A stretch of 64,000 nt of DNA from Bacillus sp. ISL-18 (GTDB lineage Bacteria; Bacillota; Bacilli; Bacillales; Cytobacillaceae): NCBI RefSeq assembly GCF_018613415.1, contig NZ_JAGGQG010000010.1:159888-223887 (forward strand). The letters run 5' to 3'. Numbering within the stretch: the first letter of the stretch is position 1; each line of letters starts with the position of its first letter. The position numbers and the translations under genes are program-made. This document shows positions 60,312 to 64,000 of the stretch, in pieces. The notes beneath the pieces were generated by a model. That model was not told the origin of the DNA and searched no databases. It worked only from the letters and a program-made list of their open reading frames with translations.

Positions 60312-62675
60312 TTATTCTTCATCCAGCGCTAAATCTTTAACAGGAAGCTGTTCTCCCTCTTTATGCGTTGGTTTACGTAAATGAAACAGTGCCTTAATGC
60401 AGAAAACCAACAATACCACTACACCAATAAGGAATATGGTGTCAGGCACCGCCCGCCAGGTTAAGAGTTTTTGGACAAGGTCTTTTTGCAGGAAGGCTGC
60501 TGAACGGGATGCTGCATATCCATGATGGAAAGCTTCTTTTATTTGAATGAACCCAACAGGAAGTAAGGATAAGAAGACTATACCTGCCAAGCCGATATTG
60601 AGCATAATACAGCTAAATTTAATCCATTTATCGTTCCAAAACTCGGGTTGGACAATATTACGCAATGAGTACAGAAGTACTGCAACGGCAAACATCCCGT
60701 AAACCCCCATCATGGAACCATGACCATGTGCTGGCGTTAAGAATTGCCCATGTTCAAAATAACTTACTGCCGGAAGATTGATTAAAAATCCTAGCACACC
60801 TGCACCTACTAAGTTCCAGATGGCGACAGAAATTAAGAACCAAAATGTCCCTTTATATGGGAATTCAATCCCGCCTTTCCGCATCATTTTATATTGTTCG
60901 TATGCCTCAAGAATTAATAATGTCAATGGGATAACTTCTAAGGCTGAGAATACGGCCCCAAGACCCAGCCAAACCTCGGCAGACCCATTGTAATAATAGT
61001 GGTGACCAATTCCAATCACACCGCTGCCTAATAAAAGTATTAATTGAAAATATAGCTGTCTGACCGTAGATTTTTTAGTGACAAGTCCTAATTGAACCAT
61101 CAAGAAACCAATAACGACAACAGCAAATACTTCAAAAATCCCTTCAACCCAGAGATGGATAATCCACCAGCGCCAATAGTCTGCAAATGTGAAACTAGTC
61201 CCAGGATTAATAAATAGCGCAAAGATATAAAACGCCGGTACCGCAATGGCTGAGTAGAATAACAAATGAATTAATCCACCCTTATCAGACTCTCTTTTTA
61301 AGCCTGCCCGAATTCCACGGTAAACGATAAACAGCCAGATTAGCATACCGACAATTAGAATTAACTGCCAAATCCGTCCTAACTCAATATATTCCCAGCC
61401 ATTGTTTCCAAGCAGGAACCAATTATTGCCTAAATACCCCTTCGGACCAAGCCATTCTCCTGCCATACTGCCGCCTACAAGGACAACCAGTGCCCAGAAT
61501 AAGATATCGACTAAAAGTCCTTGTTTCGTTGGTTCATATCCACCCACAAGCGGCGCAACATAAATACCCATTCCAAGCCAGGATGTTGCGATCCAGAAAA
61601 TAGCCAGTTGTAGATGGAACCCTTTGGTAATATTAAATGGCAGTATATCATGAATCCACTTAATACCGAAGAAACTATCAGGCTCTATATAGTAGTGGGC
61701 CAGTAAAGCACCAAACATACACTGAACAAAAAATAACACAGACACAATAACAAAATATTTTCCACTCTTTACTTGTGAACTTGTTACAGGAATTTTTCGT
61801 AAATCGATTTTAGGGAATTTCCCCTCTTTGTATGCTTCCTTCATCCCAAACTGATAACGGTAAAACACAAATAGGATAATCCCTACCATTAATACAAATA
61901 GTGTAATACTGGCACCGCTCCACCATACCGCAGAAAAAGAAAGGTGGTTACCGGCATCTTCGTAATAAGGCCAGTTATTAGTATATGTAATGGTATCACC
62001 TTTTCGGACTGTACTTGATAACCAGGCGGTCCAAAAGAAGAAATCAGATATTTGTGTAATTTGGTCACCTTTCGCCACATATGCCCGGTTCTTTTCAGGC
62101 ATATCCGTTTCTTTAATCAGATTGGCCTTTAACCCCCAACCGTCTCCCTTAGTAAACACGTCTTGATAATGTTCTCTTACCTTTTCAAGACCAAAGGCTT
62201 GGGCATTTGTTAATTTCATTGTATCTTTAGCACTATCATAGCGATTTTTTCGCATTTCTTTAATCACATTATTTTTAATAACCGATTTTTCTTCACCATT
62301 AAGGGCAGCAAAATCTTTGCTGTATTTTTCCTTTGCCTTAAAATCTTGCATTCCTTGTGTATAGATTTTAAGGGCTTCAGCCGTATAATCCGGCCCCATG
62401 TAAGAACCATGTCCTAATACTGTTCCATAATCCATTAAACCATACTTTTGAAAAACAGCTTGCCCTCCCATAATTGACTCTTTTGTAAAAAGAACCTCAC
62501 CCTTCTCATTTGTTACCTGCAATGGTCTTGGAGCCTGTTCTTTAAATATCCAATAGCCCCCGGCAAGCAAGACAGTAAAGCTTAGTAAAATAGTAATTAT
62601 TAAAACTGACTTTAACAAACCATTTCGATTTGTATTCAACACTTTGTTCAATGTTTTCCCCCGTTGTAGTTCCAT
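60312..62675 (-). CDS. norB: quinol-dependent nitric oxide reductase (qNOR)
   Basis: 787 aa. Fused qNOR: an N-terminal cytochrome c-like extension of about 220 residues without haem-binding CxxCH, then the 12-helix catalytic part. Visible haem/FeB ligand regions are GFHLQLAIFW, HLWVEGIFEVF and the HGHGSMMGVYG segment. Reduces 2 NO to N2O using menaquinol; detoxification or denitrification. Strong Crp/Fnr box upstream and a Fur-like box beside it. Confidence 0.94.
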   Translation of the reverse strand: MELQRGKTLNKVLNTNRNGLLKSVLIITILLSFTVLLAGGYWIFKEQAPRPLQVTNEKGEVLFTKESIMGGQAVFQKYGLMDYGTVLGHGSYMGPDYTAEALKIYTQGMQDFKAKEKYSKDFAALNGEEKSVIKNNVIKEMRKNRYDSAKDTMKLTNAQAFGLEKVREHYQDVFTKGDGWGLKANLIKETDMPEKNRAYVAKGDQITQISDFFFWTAWLSSTVRKGDTITYTNNWPYYEDAGNHLSFSAVWWSGASITLFVLMVGIILFVFYRYQFGMKEAYKEGKFPKIDLRKIPVTSSQVKSGKYFVIVSVLFFVQCMFGALLAHYYIEPDSFFGIKWIHDILPFNITKGFHLQLAIFWIATSWLGMGIYVAPLVGGYEPTKQGLLVDILFWALVVLVGGSMAGEWLGPKGYLGNNWFLLGNNGWEYIELGRIWQLILIVGMLIWLFIVYRGIRAGLKRESDKGGLIHLLFYSAIAVPAFYIFALFINPGTSFTFADYWRWWIIHLWVEGIFEVFAVVVIGFLMVQLGLVTKKSTVRQLYFQLILLLGSGVIGIGHHYYYNGSAEVWLGLGAVFSALEVIPLTLLILEAYEQYKMMRKGGIEFPYKGTFWFLISVAIWNLVGAGVLGFLINLPAVSYFEHGQFLTPAHGHGSMMGVYGMFAVAVLLYSLRNIVQPEFWNDKWIKFSCIMLNIGLAGIVFLSLLPVGFIQIKEAFHHGYAASRSAAFLQKDLVQKLLTWRAVPDTIFLIGVVVLLVFCIKALFHLRKPTHKEGEQLPVKDLALDEE

Positions 62676-62730
62676 CCAAATTCATCCTTTCTTATTTGTT
62701 CACATTTATTATTGTAACGGTGGAGGATCA

Positions 62731-62776
62731 CTTATAGAGTGAATTCCCTCATCGTATCCCTGTGATTTTTCTCACA
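62731..62776 (-). promoter_or_regulatory. norB promoter with Crp/Fnr box
   Basis: Perfect TGTGATTTTTCTCACA (62761-62776) with -10 TATAAG at 62736-62731; the box centre is about 42-43 bp from the implied start, class II activator geometry. Confidence 0.75.
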
Positions 62777-62780
62777 TCAT

Positions 62781-62795
62781 TGAGAATGAGTATCA
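62781..62795. promoter_or_regulatory. Fur-like box in the norB/regulator gap
   Basis: TGAGAATGAGTATCA, 12/14 to the Fur consensus TGATAATNATTATCA. It could link norB or the regulator to iron status, or be a degenerate match. Confidence 0.4.
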
Positions 62796-62823
62796 AAAGA
62801 TGTGACACTATGACGGGGGTCAC

Positions 62824-62851
62824 TTAATTACAAGGTAAACACTGCTAAAAT
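62824..62851 (+). promoter_or_regulatory. weak promoter of the Crp/Fnr regulator
   Basis: TTAATT (62824-62829), 16 nt, TAAAAT (62846-62851). Just upstream GTGAC-N12-GTCAC (62802-62823) may be a dimer site. Confidence 0.4.
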
Positions 62852-62892
62852 GTAACTTAAAGAAGATAAATGACTTACATGGGGTGTTGTTA

Positions 62893-63585
62893 ATGAAATG
62901 TGAGGATATTGTTAAAAGATTATCAATCGTGCCGATTTTCAAAGAGTTATCAGCTAAAGAACTTGATCCAATTGTAAAAATTACCCAGGAGCGTTTTTAT
63001 AAAAATAGAATGTACGTCTTTATGCAGGACGATCCTCTTGATCGGGTGTTTTTTATTCACTCAGGGAAAATTAAAATCTATAAATCCGATTTAACGGGGA
63101 AAGAACAATTAATCTCTGTGTTAGGACCTGGTGAAATGTTCCCCCATGCTGGTTTCTTTAGGAAGGGGAAATACCCAGCATACGCGGAGGTTTTGGAGGA
63201 TGCCGAGCTTATCATCATTCCTATTGATCGATTTGAAAAAATATTAATATCCTATCCAGAATTATGTATTAAGCTGTTTAAAGTATTAGGTGAAAAGATT
63301 GTGGACTTGCAAGGAAGGCTTGAAGCACAAGTCCTTCATAATACGTATGAACAAATCATTTTACTGCTTGTTCGATTATGTAAATCTAATGGAGAAAAGG
63401 TTGGCGGGCTTTATAAATTAACGACTCAATTCACTAATCGTGAATTAGCGAAAATGATTGGAACCTCAAGAGAATCCGTCAGCAGAACGATTACCCAGGT
63501 TAAAAAGAAATCATTGGTTTCCCAAGATGAGAATGGATTTTATTTAATCAACCGTGAGGCTCTTGAACAGGAATTATTTTATTAA
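62893..63585 (+). CDS. Crp/Fnr family transcriptional regulator
   Basis: 230 aa: cyclic-nucleotide-like beta-barrel (residues 15-130), dimer helix, winged helix. Recognition helix segment TSRESVSRT carries R-E-x3-R, the residues reading GTGA in this family. Only three scattered Cys and no cluster suitable for 4Fe-4S, so unlike classical Fnr; NO or haem sensing of the NnrR/Dnr type, or redox sensing, is possible. Divergent from norB and therefore the likely activator. ATG 62893 with GGGGTG 6 nt upstream. Confidence 0.88.
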   Translation: MKCEDIVKRLSIVPIFKELSAKELDPIVKITQERFYKNRMYVFMQDDPLDRVFFIHSGKIKIYKSDLTGKEQLISVLGPGEMFPHAGFFRKGKYPAYAEVLEDAELIIIPIDRFEKILISYPELCIKLFKVLGEKIVDLQGRLEAQVLHNTYEQIILLLVRLCKSNGEKVGGLYKLTTQFTNRELAKMIGTSRESVSRTITQVKKKSLVSQDENGFYLINREALEQELFY

Positions 63586-63586
63586 A

Positions 63587-63676
63587 GGCTGAGTTAAACT
63601 TGAATGTTGATTTCCGCTCCAGGCGGCTTCGCTCCATTCAACATGCTAAAAATCAACAATAACCTTTAGCTCAGCC
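63587..63676. repeat. short palindromic dispersed repeat, copy 2 (90 bp)
   Basis: GGCTGAG / CTCAGCC ends, GTTGATTTCCGCTCC and AAATCAAC inside (GTTGATTT/AAATCAAC pair). Shares ends, TTCCGCTCC and AACCTTTA with the copy at 9883. Lies 1 bp after the regulator stop. Confidence 0.55.
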
Positions 63677-63685
63677 ATATTAAAA

Positions 63686-63722
63686 AAAGAAAGCGGAAGT
63701 AACTTAAACTTCCGCTTTCTTT
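63686..63722. terminator. bidirectional terminator
   Basis: Fifteen-bp stem AAAGAAAGCGGAAGT / ACTTCCGCTTTCTTT (63686-63700 and 63708-63722), loop AACTTAA; ends the regulator and the helicase genes. Confidence 0.9.
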
Positions 63723-64000
63723 TATTTTTCGATTGGATCTGTTGGCAGGACGGCTTTTATTTCTTGCAGCACAGTTACGTCCAGATCATCATCGAGAAGG
63801 ATATGAACGGTTCCCTCATCCTTTTCAGTCCTAATTAGCCTGCCAATTCCTTGGCGAAGCCGGAGAAGCATATAGGGTAAGTCTACTTCTAAAAAGGGAT
63901 TAGTAAGCCCATTCTTTTTAGCAGTAAAAACCGGATCATTAGGAGGAAACGGAAGGGAAAAAATAATGACATTTTCTAACGATCTGCCTGGAATATCAAG
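63722..64000 (-). CDS. ypvA: DinG-family ATP-dependent helicase, C-terminal part (partial)
   Basis: Last 92 residues; the 5' end lies beyond the window. DIPGRSLENVIIFSLPFPP, NPFLEVDLPYMLLRLRQGIG with GRLIRT (motif VI, the arginine finger RQGIGRLIR) and a short acidic tail are those of YpvA-like DinG helicases, 5'-3' DNA helicases used in repair. The order beside ypwA is as in B. subtilis. Confidence 0.85.
   Translation of the reverse strand, partial: LDIPGRSLENVIIFSLPFPPNDPVFTAKKNGLTNPFLEVDLPYMLLRLRQGIGRLIRTEKDEGTVHILLDDDLDVTVLQEIKAVLPTDPIEK

Noticed and set aside
1..64000. CRISPR arrays, insertion sequences, tRNA or rRNA genes
   Set aside because: No spaced direct repeats, transposase motifs, cloverleaf-like segments or rRNA stretches were noticed on reading; a database or covariance search was not possible.

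Overview
This window is the chromosome of a low-GC, endospore-forming Firmicute of the family Bacillaceae, probably a Bacillus or Neobacillus-type soil organism. The evidence is strong Bacillus gene order (ypmQ-ypmR-ypmS-msrA-msrB, thyA-dfrA, ypjP-ypiP-brxA-ypgR-ypgQ, cspD-ypeQ-ypeP-ypdQ, sspL-ypcP, dynA, bpsB-bpsA, ypwA, ypvA), spore genes (sspL, a YjcZ-like peptide, a yodT-yodS-yodR cluster) and Bacillus-style Shine-Dalgarno sites. TTG starts are common: thyA, msrB, sipW, metA, ypdQ, sspL and others. Genus is an inference. No rRNA, tRNA, CRISPR array or intact insertion sequence was seen.

Layout. 1-2.8 kb: a probably sporulation-controlled CoA-transferase/aminotransferase operon and a YjcZ peptide. 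2.9-8.7 kb: DUF502 membrane protein, msrAB, a DUF4397 protein, ypmS/ypmR/ypmQ and a metallo-beta-lactamase-fold hydrolase. 8.8-16.4 kb: an accessory cell-surface locus with the dedicated signal peptidase SipW, two TasA/CalY fibre-type proteins, a 1306-residue multicopper oxidase with four fibronectin III domains, a small secreted helical protein and a short TapA-like protein. 16.5-19.2 kb: Tat translocase (tatA, tatC) and the thyA-dfrA folate/thymidylate pair. 19.3-29.8 kb: a Ter stress island with three terD-type genes, terC, telA and yceG. It also holds a four-gene biosynthetic module (TIM-barrel C-C lyase, two phosphoribosyltransferase proteins, HAD phosphatase). The island has two near-consensus sigma-W promoters.

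29.8-49.6 kb is mostly conserved backbone: YpjP, methyltransferase, BrxA, CvfC/YpgR, ABC-F ATPase, HD hydrolase, DegV, formate-THF ligase, homoserine O-acetyltransferase, MntR, topoisomerase III, cold-shock protein, RNase H-like proteins, a DMT transporter, SspL, an exonuclease and a rhodanese. 49.6-55.6 kb: double dynamin DynA, a 27-residue Fur-controlled membrane peptide, the BpsAB alkylpyrone pair and a zinc-ribbon peptide. 55.6-63.6 kb: a respiratory block with ba3-type oxidase, M32 carboxypeptidase, a Cys-rich peptide, quinol nitric oxide reductase and a Crp/Fnr regulator. The window ends inside a DinG-family helicase.

How it fits together. Three TGTGA-N6-TCACA-type boxes precede the oxidase, the Cys-rich peptide and norB. 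Each lies near -42 from a plausible -10 element, so the local Crp/Fnr protein, whose recognition helix carries the R-E-x3-R residues expected for this site, may run a small NO/oxygen regulon. The middle box also points the other way into a gene-free stretch with a consensus -10 and a terminator: a candidate regulated small RNA of about 165 nt, which I consider the most novel item here. Other notable items are the coupling of a large multicopper oxidase to a SipW/TasA matrix locus and the 10.5-kb Ter island between thyA-dfrA and ypjP.
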